NCBI GenBank assembly: GCA_030589225.1
Contig: JAUUWD010000004.1
Span: 1 to 14,761, forward strand
Reading direction: 5' to 3'
Length of the DNA stretch: 14,761 nt
DNA from: Desulfobacteraceae bacterium
GTDB taxonomy: Bacteria > Desulfobacterota > DSM-4660 > Desulfatiglandales > Desulfatiglandaceae
Shown piece after piece: positions 1 to 7,119 of this stretch. The notes beneath the pieces were generated by a model, which was given only the letters and a program-made list of their open reading frames with translations, did no database searches and was not told the origin of the DNA. Each line of letters opens with the position of its first letter. Position 1 is the stretch's first letter. Made by a program: the position numbers and the translations under genes.

Positions 1-135
1 GGCATACTTAAGTAATTCAATACTGGGTGGTGTGGATTTATTAATGCTTTTGATAGGGTTTTTTCCAAGCTTTTGCATGGCGATGACATCACCCAGCACC
101 GCATGGTCTTGCGGTACAGTTTCTTGAAAAAACAT
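1..135 (-). CDS. Unidentified protein, N-terminal part only (cut by window edge)
   Basis: An open frame of 45 codons begins at an ATG at position 135 and runs leftward off the window without a stop. An in-frame TAA lies two codons before the ATG, so this is the first possible ATG in the frame. The translation starts MFFQETVPQDHAVLGDVIAM and continues with a Lys/Pro/Ser-rich stretch. I do not recognise the family. There is no strong ribosome binding site, and the opposite strand is also open here with a hydrophobic translation, so either strand could be the coding one. If real, it would be transcribed in the same direction as the dehydrogenase genes upstream of it, but about 360 bases separate it from them. 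Confidence 0.35.
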   Translation of the reverse strand, partial: MFFQETVPQDHAVLGDVIAMQKLGKNPIKSINKSTPPSIELLKYA

Positions 136-183
136 TTTTAAGGATTCTTATGCGGGGCTTAATTCAGAAAGAAGTTTGCTGGG

Positions 184-203
184 CCAAGGCTCGCCAAGGC
201 TCG
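184..203. repeat. Tandem 10-base direct repeat
   Basis: CCAAGGCTCG occurs twice head to tail (184-193 and 194-203), just before a promoter-like site. It could be a chance duplication or part of an operator; nothing further can be said from the sequence. Confidence 0.5.
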
Positions 204-208
204 ACATA

Positions 209-238
209 TTGACAATTGCCCTGAAAACTGATTCTAAT
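209..238 (+). promoter_or_regulatory. Sigma-70-like promoter candidate
   Basis: TTGACA (209-214) is followed after 18 bases by TCTAAT (233-238), which matches TATAAT at five of six positions. It points rightward, toward the coiled-coil-like remnant at 332-466 and into the 3' end of the FAD beta-subunit gene on the other strand. If active, it would express only the remnant or an antisense transcript. This is a prediction from consensus match only. Confidence 0.3.
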
Positions 239-331
239 AAACTAATGCACTTGGGAATTCTGTAAAACACAAAATATATCGGGCTATATAGTTAATTTTT
301 CTGTATAGTAATTGTTGAGTTAGGCTGATAA

Positions 332-466
332 GTATCTGAGCCGGCGGTGGCAGACCCTTTCAAACATTCGCCGAAAACGGGTACTCGGAAAGACAGGGAA
401 CTTCTTATTGAACTGAAGGTAAAAATGGGAGAGATTGACAAGAGGTTTGAGCAAGTAGTTTTGTGG
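332..466 (+). pseudogene. Possible remnant of a small coiled-coil protein gene
   Basis: In this otherwise empty intergenic stretch, the frame after the TAA at 329-331 gives a protein-like, charged, heptad-compatible segment. It reads VSEPAVADPF, then a Lys/Thr-rich linker, then RELLIELKVKMGEIDKRFEQ. The Asp-Lys-Arg-Phe-Glu-Gln motif resembles the repeating unit of small bacterial coiled-coil proteins that often follow a signal peptide; the AVA before Asp would fit a signal-peptidase site. There is no ATG or signal peptide in frame, the nearest start being a GTG at 347. After the motif the frame runs into the antisense of the FAD beta gene and loses any protein character. I read it as a truncated, non-functional relic; chance coding potential is the alternative. 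Confidence 0.3.
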
Positions 467-493
467 ATCAGGGGGAGCCCCATCCTCCTTTGT

Positions 494-1681
494 TTAATGG
501 GGGGCAACAAACCTTTCATACCTGAAGTTCTCCATGGGAAGGGAAGTTTTTCCGATTGTAATTTCCTCTGCAATCAGCTTTCCAGTTGCTGGGGCCAAAG
601 CTATCCCTTCACCTGCATGTCCAGTTGCAATATAAAACCCAGAAAGATCCGGGGCTCTACCAAGGATAGGGTGACCATCCTTGACACAGTAAGGACGAAA
701 CCCCGCAAAAAATCGAATACAGTTGATGTCCTTCATACCGGGGAAGAATGACAAAAGGTGTCTCGCCATTCCCTTCAAAACATCCGGGCTATTGGTCCTA
801 ACAAACCCGGCCATGTCACGGCTGCTGCCGATTGTCCAGTTGCCTGCGGGGTCCTGGGCATAAGATCCACCAATCCCCAAGGCATGTCGTATTCGTGCGG
901 CTTCGTCCTCTCCCTCAGGCTTTATTCCATATGCAGTCGTCAAATAATCCCCATCCAGGATGTAGGGATATTCAGAATCTGCCACTTGCTCCGTAACAAT
1001 AATTTGACCCCGCTGGGGTTCTACCGGTATGTCCAGTCCCACCATTTGGCCAATTTGTCTAGACCAGGGCCCTGCAGCACAAACCACATTACCACAGACA
1101 AACTCCTCCCCCTTTTCCAATACCACCGAATGGATCCTCCTCTTCACTGTCTTTATCTGGGCGACCGAGGCGTTTGTTAGAATTCTCACTCCCTGCCGTT
1201 TGGCAGCAAACGCAAAGCCATATGTTGACCGGAAAGGGTTGACCTGTCCATCGAAATGGCTTTCAATGACCGAAAGAAAAGGCTCTGTGTCCCCACAAGG
1301 AAAGCGCCGCAACTGATCATCGTCCCACAGATCAACATCTAACCCCATCCCCTTGAGCTCGTCATATCGTCTTCGGAGCACAGGAACCTGATAAGCATCC
1401 CTAGTAACAAGGATAGATCCATTTTCATGGTATTCGATATCATAGCCCAGTTCATCCGATAGCCCTCTATACAGTTCAGCACTGGCTAAAGCCAAGGGGA
1501 TTGTTTTCAGATCGAAAACCTGGATGGCCAAGCCCCCTTGATTTGCACTGGATGCACCTGAGCAGATGTGATTTTTTTCAAAAAGCACAACAGAGGTCCC
1601 TGACCTGGACAGATAATAGGCCACCGCACATCCAATAATTCCGCCACCAATGACCCCAACATCAAATTTCTTCGCCATCAT
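494..1681 (-). CDS. FAD-dependent D-amino acid/D-hydroxyproline dehydrogenase, beta (catalytic) subunit, DadA/HcnC-like
   Basis: This is a 395-residue DAO-superfamily flavoprotein. An FAD-binding GGGIIG motif sits at residues 12-17, after a short beta strand. The C-terminal DAO signature GHAGEGIALAPATG lies around residue 355, followed by an AEE helix. Length and motifs match DadA, sarcosine oxidase beta, HcnC and the catalytic subunits of dye-linked proline and hydroxyproline dehydrogenases. It would oxidise the C-N bond of a cyclic amino acid, most likely cis-4-hydroxy-D-proline made by the neighbouring epimerases, and pass electrons to the Fe-S/flavin partners encoded just upstream. Two adjacent ATG codons (1681 and 1678) are possible starts. 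It is the last gene of the leftward block, 133 bases after the 2x[4Fe-4S] gene. The superfamily is certain, but the substrate comes from context; D-proline or sarcosine-type amines remain possible. Confidence 0.85.
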   Translation of the reverse strand: MMAKKFDVGVIGGGIIGCAVAYYLSRSGTSVVLFEKNHICSGASSANQGGLAIQVFDLKTIPLALASAELYRGLSDELGYDIEYHENGSILVTRDAYQVPVLRRRYDELKGMGLDVDLWDDDQLRRFPCGDTEPFLSVIESHFDGQVNPFRSTYGFAFAAKRQGVRILTNASVAQIKTVKRRIHSVVLEKGEEFVCGNVVCAAGPWSRQIGQMVGLDIPVEPQRGQIIVTEQVADSEYPYILDGDYLTTAYGIKPEGEDEAARIRHALGIGGSYAQDPAGNWTIGSSRDMAGFVRTNSPDVLKGMARHLLSFFPGMKDINCIRFFAGFRPYCVKDGHPILGRAPDLSGFYIATGHAGEGIALAPATGKLIAEEITIGKTSLPMENFRYERFVAPH

Positions 1682-1814
1682 TCTTTTCTTTTCACCCCGT
1701 TTTAAATATGCGAGGGACTTTTATTTTCTCAAGCCTATGCGCTGAGCAACAGCATGATCCCTGTGATTCATTCTTTGAGGGGATTTAAATAGGAGTGAGT
1801 CATGTCTATCTTTG

Positions 1815-2351
1815 TTAGGTTGAAAAAGGGCTTTCATGGTTTCGTTTTATGCTGCGCACTTCCATGGACAGGCCTTTAGGCACGGTCACGGTAATTACGG
1901 CCGTGTGGGCAAACTTCTTGGGTTTCTGCACACGCAAAACCTCGGCCTCACAAACCGTTTTGCCAGCCCTGTTCACCCCTTGTACCATATCGCCTTTTTT
2001 GGGCATTGGCAAAAATTCGTAGGGAAACGATACTGTCGCTTTGTCCTCAGCGTATGTTATATCCACACGAAAAATAGCCTGGCCAGGACAAATTGGAATG
2101 CATCTTCCACAACCGTCACACCTTTCCGCATAAAACACGGGCAACTGGGTGATGGGATTCCCTATTCTGATAGCCCCCTTAGGACAGGCCATCTCACATG
2201 GATTGCAGGGGATATCTTGCACACACTCAATCACCACGATAGGGCCTCTTTCCAGAGCTTCACGATTGGGGTAACCAGGCGAGGCTTCAAGCTCCTCTTT
2301 CGATGGGATACCGGTCGTTCGAACTCCCTCTTCCTTTCCCACCTGCTTCAT
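1815..2351 (-). CDS. Ferredoxin-like 2x[4Fe-4S] electron-transfer subunit of the dehydrogenase complex
   Basis: This 178-residue protein has eight cysteines in two cluster motifs. The first is C43-x5-C49-x2-C52-x3-C56-Pro, a slightly stretched form; the second is the classic C78-x2-C81-x2-C84-x3-C88-Pro. An N-terminal tail of about 40 residues is followed by the two-cluster core and then by a beta-rich C-terminal domain of about 75 residues that I cannot assign. It probably wires the flavin subunits to ferredoxin or a membrane carrier. Its start ATG overlaps the stop of the upstream FAD alpha gene by four bases (ATGA), which implies translational coupling, and a GAGGTG site lies about seven bases before it. 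A two-cluster ferredoxin-like subunit is also known in multi-subunit dye-linked proline dehydrogenases of anaerobic archaea. Confidence 0.8.
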   Translation of the reverse strand: MKQVGKEEGVRTTGIPSKEELEASPGYPNREALERGPIVVIECVQDIPCNPCEMACPKGAIRIGNPITQLPVFYAERCDGCGRCIPICPGQAIFRVDITYAEDKATVSFPYEFLPMPKKGDMVQGVNRAGKTVCEAEVLRVQKPKKFAHTAVITVTVPKGLSMEVRSIKRNHESPFST

Positions 2352-3439
2352 TTTTCACACCTCGCTCTCAAAAATTCCTTCTTGGCCATCGCCCATCCAT
2401 CACCAAAAGAACCAATACGGAGAGCGGCAAGCCGTTCTTGGACTTCAATCTTCCTTGTTTCAGCTACCTCATGTGATAGATAACCCAGTGCCTCAGCAGC
2501 GGACAGTCCTGCAAGCCGTCCTTCTTCCATTGCTGTGGATGCTTCCTCAATCCCAGCTAAATCTCCTGCAACGTATATACCCTGCAGGCTGCTCTCCATG
2601 TTCTCATCGTGCACAGGAACCCAACCACCGAGCGCCGGAAGGTAGCTAAACTGGCATCCGGCTATCCAAGCCAGCTCTGCTAATGGTGACAAGCCAACAG
2701 CCAAGCATATGGTGTCCACCTCCAAAACCTCTTCAGTTCCAGCTACTGGTTGCCACTTCTCGTCCACCTGAGCGATCACCGCTCTCTCCACGCTCTCATT
2801 CCCCTCTGCCCTCAAAACCATATGACTCGTGAGAATCGAAACCCCTGCTCGACGGACTTTAGATGCGTGCACCCCGTAACCACCAATATATGGCAGGGCC
2901 TCAACAATAGCCGCTACATCGCCTCCTGCCTGCAAAAGCTGGTAAGTCACAATGAGCCCCACGTTGCCTGCCCCCACCATCAGCGCTTGACGCCCGGGAA
3001 GGACGCGATTGATGTTGATCAGGGTCTGGGTTGCACCGGCACCCATTACCCCCGGTAGCGTCCATCCGGGAAAGGCCAGGGCATTTTCGCTAGCTCCGGT
3101 GGCCAGTATAATAATTGGAGACGTTAATTCCTCAGTGTGATCCCCGCATACTAACCCTAAACGCTTGCCAGGGTATATTCCATAGACCACCGTGTTCAAT
3201 CGGGTTTTGACCCCGGCCTCCCGGGCTTCCTTCAAAAGATCTCGACCAATTTGCATACCCCTCGTGCCCGCACGATGAACTCCTGATCCAAAAAATTTGT
3301 GGATCTGCTTGAAAAGCTGCCCCCCGGGGCGTTCATTTTCATCGATAACGGTCACTTTGGCTCCTGCTCGTGCTGCTTCAATAGCCGCAGCCATTCCGGC
3401 TGCCCCTCCACCCACAACAAAAATCTCAGTCTTCTCCAT
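2348..3439 (-). CDS. FAD/NAD(P)-binding oxidoreductase, alpha subunit (HcnB/SoxA-like core) of amino acid dehydrogenase
   Basis: This 363-residue protein has a two-dinucleotide-domain fold. GGGAAG at residues 10-15 binds FAD, with PGGQ at 39-42. ATGA occurs near residue 113, a second nucleotide-binding motif GAGNVG at 156-161, and the late FAD motif AGD at 291-293. HcnB-type alpha subunits usually continue with a C-terminal BFD-like [2Fe-2S] domain. This one ends shortly after the flavoprotein core, and that domain is encoded by a separate gene two positions upstream. It is expected to accept electrons from the catalytic beta subunit or exchange them with a nucleotide or ferredoxin. It begins four bases after the HcnA-like gene stops and overlaps the next gene, so it is clearly in one operon with them. 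Confidence 0.82.
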   Translation of the reverse strand: MEKTEIFVVGGGAAGMAAAIEAARAGAKVTVIDENERPGGQLFKQIHKFFGSGVHRAGTRGMQIGRDLLKEAREAGVKTRLNTVVYGIYPGKRLGLVCGDHTEELTSPIIILATGASENALAFPGWTLPGVMGAGATQTLININRVLPGRQALMVGAGNVGLIVTYQLLQAGGDVAAIVEALPYIGGYGVHASKVRRAGVSILTSHMVLRAEGNESVERAVIAQVDEKWQPVAGTEEVLEVDTICLAVGLSPLAELAWIAGCQFSYLPALGGWVPVHDENMESSLQGIYVAGDLAGIEEASTAMEEGRLAGLSAAEALGYLSHEVAETRKIEVQERLAALRIGSFGDGWAMAKKEFLRARCEK

Positions 3440-3443
3440 AACG

Positions 3444-3782
3444 CTAATCCTTCTCCTTTTCTAAGTCATGAGTGGCTTCCCCTTCCCTGCGACTAACCTG
3501 TGTCTGTATGACCATGCCATCACGAGCTGGGGTAACACAGGTGCGCACGTCAGGTTGACCGTCAACTATCATCACGCAATCAGTACAACGGCCCAAAGCG
3601 CAAAATACCCCACGAGGCTCCATACGCTTTGCGGTGTAACGAAAAACGCGTCGACCCGAAGCGATGAGCGCAGCAGCAATATTCTCTCCCTCAAAAGCCG
3701 CCACGGCCTCGCCGTCTACATTCAAAGTGATCCTTTTTCCCCTCTCAGCTTTCCCAAGAATGGGATGGTCTTCAATGCGCAT
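3444..3782 (-). CDS. HcnA-like small [2Fe-2S] subunit
   Basis: This 112-residue protein has a ubiquitin-like, plant-type ferredoxin core. The cluster ligands are C61-x4-C66-x2-C69-x12-C82, the pattern of HcnA and of the N-terminal domain of heterotetrameric sarcosine oxidase alpha. The preceding segment (about 17-50) carries the family's beta-hairpin and the Arg/Tyr-rich lead into the cluster. It should be an electron-transfer subunit docking on the FAD alpha subunit encoded four bases downstream. A GGAG site lies before the ATG at 3782. A C-terminal charged tail of about 15 residues follows the domain. Its family is clear; its substrate complex is inferred from neighbours. Confidence 0.83.
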   Translation of the reverse strand: MRIEDHPILGKAERGKRITLNVDGEAVAAFEGENIAAALIASGRRVFRYTAKRMEPRGVFCALGRCTDCVMIVDGQPDVRTCVTPARDGMVIQTQVSRREGEATHDLEKEKD

Positions 3783-3797
3783 CGTTCTCTCCGCGGA

Positions 3798-4079
3798 TTA
3801 ATCGTCGTCCTGTGTGGTTCTGGACAGGATACCTAATGGCAAGACTCGAGTAGGGGGACGGGAAGTGGGGGGTTTCAGTTCTTGGAGCGGTTGGTTGGTC
3901 TCACGTGCCAAAATACCAGTGACCAGTCTTCCACAAGTCTTCCCTTGACACAACCCCATCCCCGCACGAGTGAGCCGTTTAACCTCGTTCATCCTCGTAA
4001 CACCCTGGCTGATGACCTCCTTGATATCAGCCTGGGTGACCTCTTCACAGCGGCAAATAACCAAATCATCATTCTTCAT
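3798..4079 (-). CDS. Stand-alone BFD-like [2Fe-2S] protein
   Basis: This 93-residue protein begins ICRCEEVT and has the bacterioferritin-associated-ferredoxin pattern C9-x-C11 ... C44-x4-C49, with the hallmark TRAGMGLCQG before the last Cys. In HcnB-type dehydrogenases this domain is fused to the C-terminus of the FAD alpha subunit; here it is a separate gene in the same operon, 15 bases before the HcnA-like gene. The frame stays open upstream to a TTG at 4115, but that codon has no ribosome binding site and the extra 12 residues are outside the domain. I therefore chose the ATG at 4079, which has a GGGGG stretch about nine bases upstream. A Pro/Thr-rich tail of about 30 residues follows the domain. 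Confidence 0.8.
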   Translation of the reverse strand: MKNDDLVICRCEEVTQADIKEVISQGVTRMNEVKRLTRAGMGLCQGKTCGRLVTGILARETNQPLQELKPPTSRPPTRVLPLGILSRTTQDDD

Positions 4080-4158
4080 AGCACTAATCCCCCACCCCGG
4101 ATAAACCGGAACCAACGCCCAATTTCTTTTTTGATAGGATAACAGTATAGAATGGCTT

Positions 4159-4188
4159 TTTATCTTGTTAATCCTGTTGTCCTGTCAA
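4159..4188 (-). promoter_or_regulatory. Sigma-70-like promoter candidate before the dehydrogenase subunit genes
   Basis: Reading leftward, a perfect TTGACA (4188-4183) is followed after 18 bases by GATAAA (4164-4159), four of six matches to TATAAT. It lies between DapA-2 and the BFD-like gene and could give the five electron-transfer genes their own transcript. The same bases fall within a GACAGGA/ACAGGA-like repeated stretch that resembles dispersed intergenic repeats, so the match may be incidental. Confidence 0.3.
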
Positions 4189-4223
4189 GATTTTCTGCAA
4201 AATAATGTACAATCGTAATCCGC

Positions 4224-4247
4224 AATTCGAAATCTAAAATTCGAAAT
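4224..4247. repeat. Short direct repeat AATTCGAAAT, two copies
   Basis: AATTCGAAAT occurs at 4224-4233 and 4238-4247, separated by CTAA. It lies directly behind the stop of the DapA-2 gene. Similar AATTCGAAAT-type intergenic repeats are familiar from many environmental bacterial genomes. Within this window it occurs only here. Confidence 0.55.
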
Positions 4248-4248
4248 A

Positions 4249-5130
4249 CTATATCAACCCCACTTCCTTCAGCATCTTTCGTAGTTCGGCCTTTTGCGAA
4301 TCGGTCAGAGGGAGAAACGGTCTTCGGGGTTTTCCTCCCGTTCTTCCAATAATGTTCATCGCCTCCTTCACCTTCCCGAGCAGCTGGCCTGCCTCCATGT
4401 AATTCAATAAAGGCAACATCTTGAAGTAAAGTTCTTTGGCCTTATTGTATTCCCTATTTTCGACCAATGTGAAAAGTTCCACAGTCATCTTTGGCATAAA
4501 ATTAGCGGTGGGACAAACCCATCCACCGCAGCCCATAAAAAAACATTCCAATGCCAGATCATCCCAACCACACCAGACATCGATTCTATCGCTGCAACGC
4601 CGCATAATTTCATGAACCCTTTTTATGTCCCCTGTGCTTTCTTTAATATACGAAATATTGTCAATTGTTGATAGCCTTTCAATGAGGGATGACAGCATAT
4701 CAACACCTGAATACCAGGGGTTGTTGTAGAGCATGATGGGAATATCCACCGTTTCTGCTATGCTCTTATAATGTTGATACAGCTCTTCCTGATTCGGCAA
4801 TCCATAGAAAGGCGCAACGATCAAGGCTGCGTCGGCCCCGGCGTTCTTAGCATATCTTGTCATTTCAATAGTCTTGCGAGTCGAGTTAGCAGCTGTGCCT
4901 GCGATTACCGGAACCCTTCCATTAACCTGCTCGACAGTGATATCTATGGACCTCCTGAGTTCCTCATCTGATAAACTGGCAAACTCACTCGTGCTGGCTG
5001 CACAAATGACACCATGTATCCCCTCCTCGATGTACCAGCTGATGTTTTTCCGGAAGCCTTTTTCGTCCAACTGCTCATCTTGAGTGAAGGGTGTCACCAT
5101 CACCGCAAAAGTGCCTCTTAATTTCCCCAT
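4249..5130 (-). CDS. DapA-family class I aldolase/lyase (DapA-2), candidate 1-pyrroline-4-hydroxy-2-carboxylate deaminase
   Basis: This 293-residue protein is a complete DapA/NAL-type TIM barrel. The Schiff-base lysine is K163 in YIKESTGD, and the conserved catalytic tyrosine is Y135 in MLYNNP. The usual GTTGE substrate-carboxylate loop is altered to ASTSEF (residues 46-51), so it is unlikely to be the lysine-biosynthesis enzyme. In hydroxyproline catabolism a DapA-family member deaminates 1-pyrroline-4-hydroxy-2-carboxylate to 2-oxoglutarate semialdehyde. Placement between a proline racemase-family gene and the dehydrogenase genes fits that step. A GGGAGG site precedes the ATG. It lies 19 bases after PRS-2, so the two look co-transcribed. 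Other keto-acid aldolase activities cannot be excluded. Confidence 0.8.
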   Translation of the reverse strand: MGKLRGTFAVMVTPFTQDEQLDEKGFRKNISWYIEEGIHGVICAASTSEFASLSDEELRRSIDITVEQVNGRVPVIAGTAANSTRKTIEMTRYAKNAGADAALIVAPFYGLPNQEELYQHYKSIAETVDIPIMLYNNPWYSGVDMLSSLIERLSTIDNISYIKESTGDIKRVHEIMRRCSDRIDVWCGWDDLALECFFMGCGGWVCPTANFMPKMTVELFTLVENREYNKAKELYFKMLPLLNYMEAGQLLGKVKEAMNIIGRTGGKPRRPFLPLTDSQKAELRKMLKEVGLI

Positions 5131-5149
5131 ACAAACAGCCTCCCTTCTC

Positions 5150-6157
5150 TTAGCTTAACAGGAATCCATTCTTATACGGATCGTCTGGATCTATTAATAG
5201 TTGATTGATTCCAATAATATGGGCACTGCCGGTCACTTCAGGAATGATGGCAGAATAGGGCCCCACTTGGGTCTCTTGGATCGCTCTGGCCCTGAAAATG
5301 CTTCCGATGATGCTTTCGTGGACAAATTCCTCATTCAGCTTCAATTCGCCTCTGGCATACAGTGTTGCCACTTTTGCTGAGGTGCCAGTGCCACAGGGTG
5401 AACGATCAATCCCAGTATCAGCAAAAAAAACCGCATTCTTGACATGGGCGCCTGGAGTTGTAGGTTCCCCGTAGAACTCCACATGGGTACAGGAGTCAAT
5501 AAAATCTTTCTCTGGATGTTGAATCTTTACCTGGGCATTCACAGCATCTCTGATAATTCTCCCCTTCGCAATGAGTTCACTTGCATTCTCAGGACAGATC
5601 TTTATCCCCAAAGCATCAGCAGGAATGATCGCATAGACGTTTCCACCGTATGAAATATCCATTTTTATTTTTCCAAACTTCGGGATATCGACTTCCACAT
5701 CTTCTGCAAACACAAAGGAAGGGATGTTTCTGAAGGTTACCGCCTTGGCAACCCCATTTTCCACATTTACCCTCACCTGGGTCAATCCTGCAGGGGTATC
5801 TAATGTTATTTTTGTGAAAGGTTCCTCCACCTTCACCATGCCGGTTTCCACAAGAGCTGTACTGACACCAATTGTGTCATGCCCGCACATGGGCAGATAG
5901 CCACCAGTCTCAATAAAGATGACACCGATATCCGCCTCAGAATGCGTGGGTTCCGTCAGGATGGCACCCGACATGACGCTATGACCCCGTGGCTCAAACA
6001 TGAGCGCCGTGCGAACCCAGTCCATGTTTTCCTTTAAGTATGTCATTTTTTCAACAACGGTCCTACCTGGTATGTAAGGCAGACCTCCAATGATAGTCCT
6101 TGTGGGCTCTCCACCCGTATGGGTGTCGATGGTTGAAAAAACTCGTTTGATTCTCAT
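5150..6157 (-). CDS. Proline racemase-superfamily enzyme (PRS-2), probable 4-hydroxyproline 2-epimerase or proline racemase
   Basis: This 335-residue protein is a full-length member of the proline racemase family. Both catalytic cysteines are present: C91 in MCGHD and C255 in DRSPCGTGTSAK. Two-Cys members interconvert L and D forms (proline racemase, 4-hydroxyproline 2-epimerase). An Asp follows MCGH, where the paralog in this window has Gly, which suggests a different substrate preference. The expected reaction is trans-4-hydroxy-L-proline to cis-4-hydroxy-D-proline, the substrate of the flavin dehydrogenase encoded downstream. An AGGAGG site lies eight bases before the ATG. It follows DapA-1 by 65 bases and is followed by DapA-2 after 19 bases. 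Confidence 0.85.
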   Translation of the reverse strand: MRIKRVFSTIDTHTGGEPTRTIIGGLPYIPGRTVVEKMTYLKENMDWVRTALMFEPRGHSVMSGAILTEPTHSEADIGVIFIETGGYLPMCGHDTIGVSTALVETGMVKVEEPFTKITLDTPAGLTQVRVNVENGVAKAVTFRNIPSFVFAEDVEVDIPKFGKIKMDISYGGNVYAIIPADALGIKICPENASELIAKGRIIRDAVNAQVKIQHPEKDFIDSCTHVEFYGEPTTPGAHVKNAVFFADTGIDRSPCGTGTSAKVATLYARGELKLNEEFVHESIIGSIFRARAIQETQVGPYSAIIPEVTGSAHIIGINQLLIDPDDPYKNGFLLS

Positions 6158-6222
6158 GGTTGGTGCCTCCTAGCCATCTAACCAAGTTGAATAATATAGA
6201 AACAGTTTATCAGGGGACTTTT

Positions 6223-7095
6223 TCAAATTCCAAGATGTTTTAAAACTTCTCTTAGTTCTGACATTTCAGAATCTGTGAGGGGTTGAACGGGCTTGCGACA
6301 GGGACCCACCTTTCTTCCGGATAGATTCGTTGCCGCTTTTACCGATGCATTGTACACATGGGTCCAGAAAAATTGATTGGCGGGGAACATCCGTTTCCAT
6401 AAATCCCTCGCTTCACCCAGCTTCCCTGAAGCAACAAAGCTGTAGAGATCGACAGACTCCTTTGGCATGGCGTTGGGAGCTCCCCATACGCACCCGGGAC
6501 ATCCAGCTAATAGGCTGAAGAAGGCGATGGGATCTCCTCCATTGAATACTTTTGCTCCGGTGCCCAGCAGTTCCTGGATTCGAATGATATCACCGGTGCT
6601 ATCCTTGATGTATTGGACGTTATCGATCTCCATGAGACGCTTTAGGAAATTTGGAGTAACATCGATGCCCGAATGTTCAGGAATATTGTAGACCATAATC
6701 GAGATTTTGATGGACTCCGATATCTTCTCAAAGTGATAATATACCCCATCATTGTCAGGCCCCTCGAAATAGGGCGGGAGAATAAGCAGGCAGTCAGCCC
6801 CAACACCTTCAGCATGCTGGGAGTACTCGATGGCGTCGGCCGTATTGATTGCAGATGTTTGAACCATAAAGCCGGCCCTGCCATTGATATGTTTTGAAGC
6901 AATCTCAGCAATTCTTTTTCTTTCCTCGGGCCTCAAATAAGCAAATTCACCGGTCCCACCGCAAACCAAAATAATGTGTATTCCGGCCTCTAACATGGAA
7001 TCGATATGGTTTCTTAATGCTATTTCATCAACTTTTTCACCATCCTCCGTAAATGGAGTACACAACGCGGTGCAGATTCCTTTGAGTTCTTTCAT
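6223..7095 (-). CDS. DapA-family class I aldolase/lyase (DapA-1), paralog of DapA-2
   Basis: This 290-residue DapA-type TIM barrel has Schiff-base lysine K164 in YIKDSTGD and tyrosine Y136 in MVYNIP. Its substrate loop is GGTGEF (residues 46-51), closer to the canonical GTTGE than that of DapA-2. The two therefore probably differ in substrate or efficiency. It lies 24 bases after PRS-1 and has a strong AGGAGG site, forming the first PRS/DapA pair of a tandem duplicated arrangement. Likely roles are deamination of 1-pyrroline-4-hydroxy-2-carboxylate, or a related aldol cleavage/dehydration of a 2-oxo acid. The family assignment is secure, but the substrate is inferred from context. Confidence 0.8.
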   Translation of the reverse strand: MKELKGICTALCTPFTEDGEKVDEIALRNHIDSMLEAGIHIILVCGGTGEFAYLRPEERKRIAEIASKHINGRAGFMVQTSAINTADAIEYSQHAEGVGADCLLILPPYFEGPDNDGVYYHFEKISESIKISIMVYNIPEHSGIDVTPNFLKRLMEIDNVQYIKDSTGDIIRIQELLGTGAKVFNGGDPIAFFSLLAGCPGCVWGAPNAMPKESVDLYSFVASGKLGEARDLWKRMFPANQFFWTHVYNASVKAATNLSGRKVGPCRKPVQPLTDSEMSELREVLKHLGI

Positions 7096-7119
7096 GTTAA
7101 TCTCCTCCTTTCTATCTTT

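Larger units (their letters stand above)
136..493. other. Intergenic region at the left end
   Basis: This stretch of about 360 bases has no convincing intact gene. It holds the tandem 10-mer, the promoter-like site and the coiled-coil-like remnant listed separately. A short stem (CCCCAT at 478-483 with ATGGGG at 497-502) overlaps the stop codon of the FAD beta gene, but no T-run follows on the minus strand, so it is not a convincing terminator. Confidence 0.5.

Noticed and set aside
347..751. 134-codon open frame on the plus strand at the left end
   Set aside because: From about position 466 on it is antisense to the FAD beta-subunit gene with no protein character. Only the first part (332-466) is kept, as a possible remnant.
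4080..4115. TTG start at 4115 for the BFD-like gene
   Set aside because: No ribosome binding site lies before it and the additional 12 residues are outside the conserved domain; the ATG at 4079 is better supported.
4249..7095. Reading either DapA-family gene as the lysine-biosynthesis dihydrodipicolinate synthase
   Set aside because: Both have altered substrate loops in place of GTTGE, occur as two copies paired with proline racemase-family genes, and have no lysine genes nearby.
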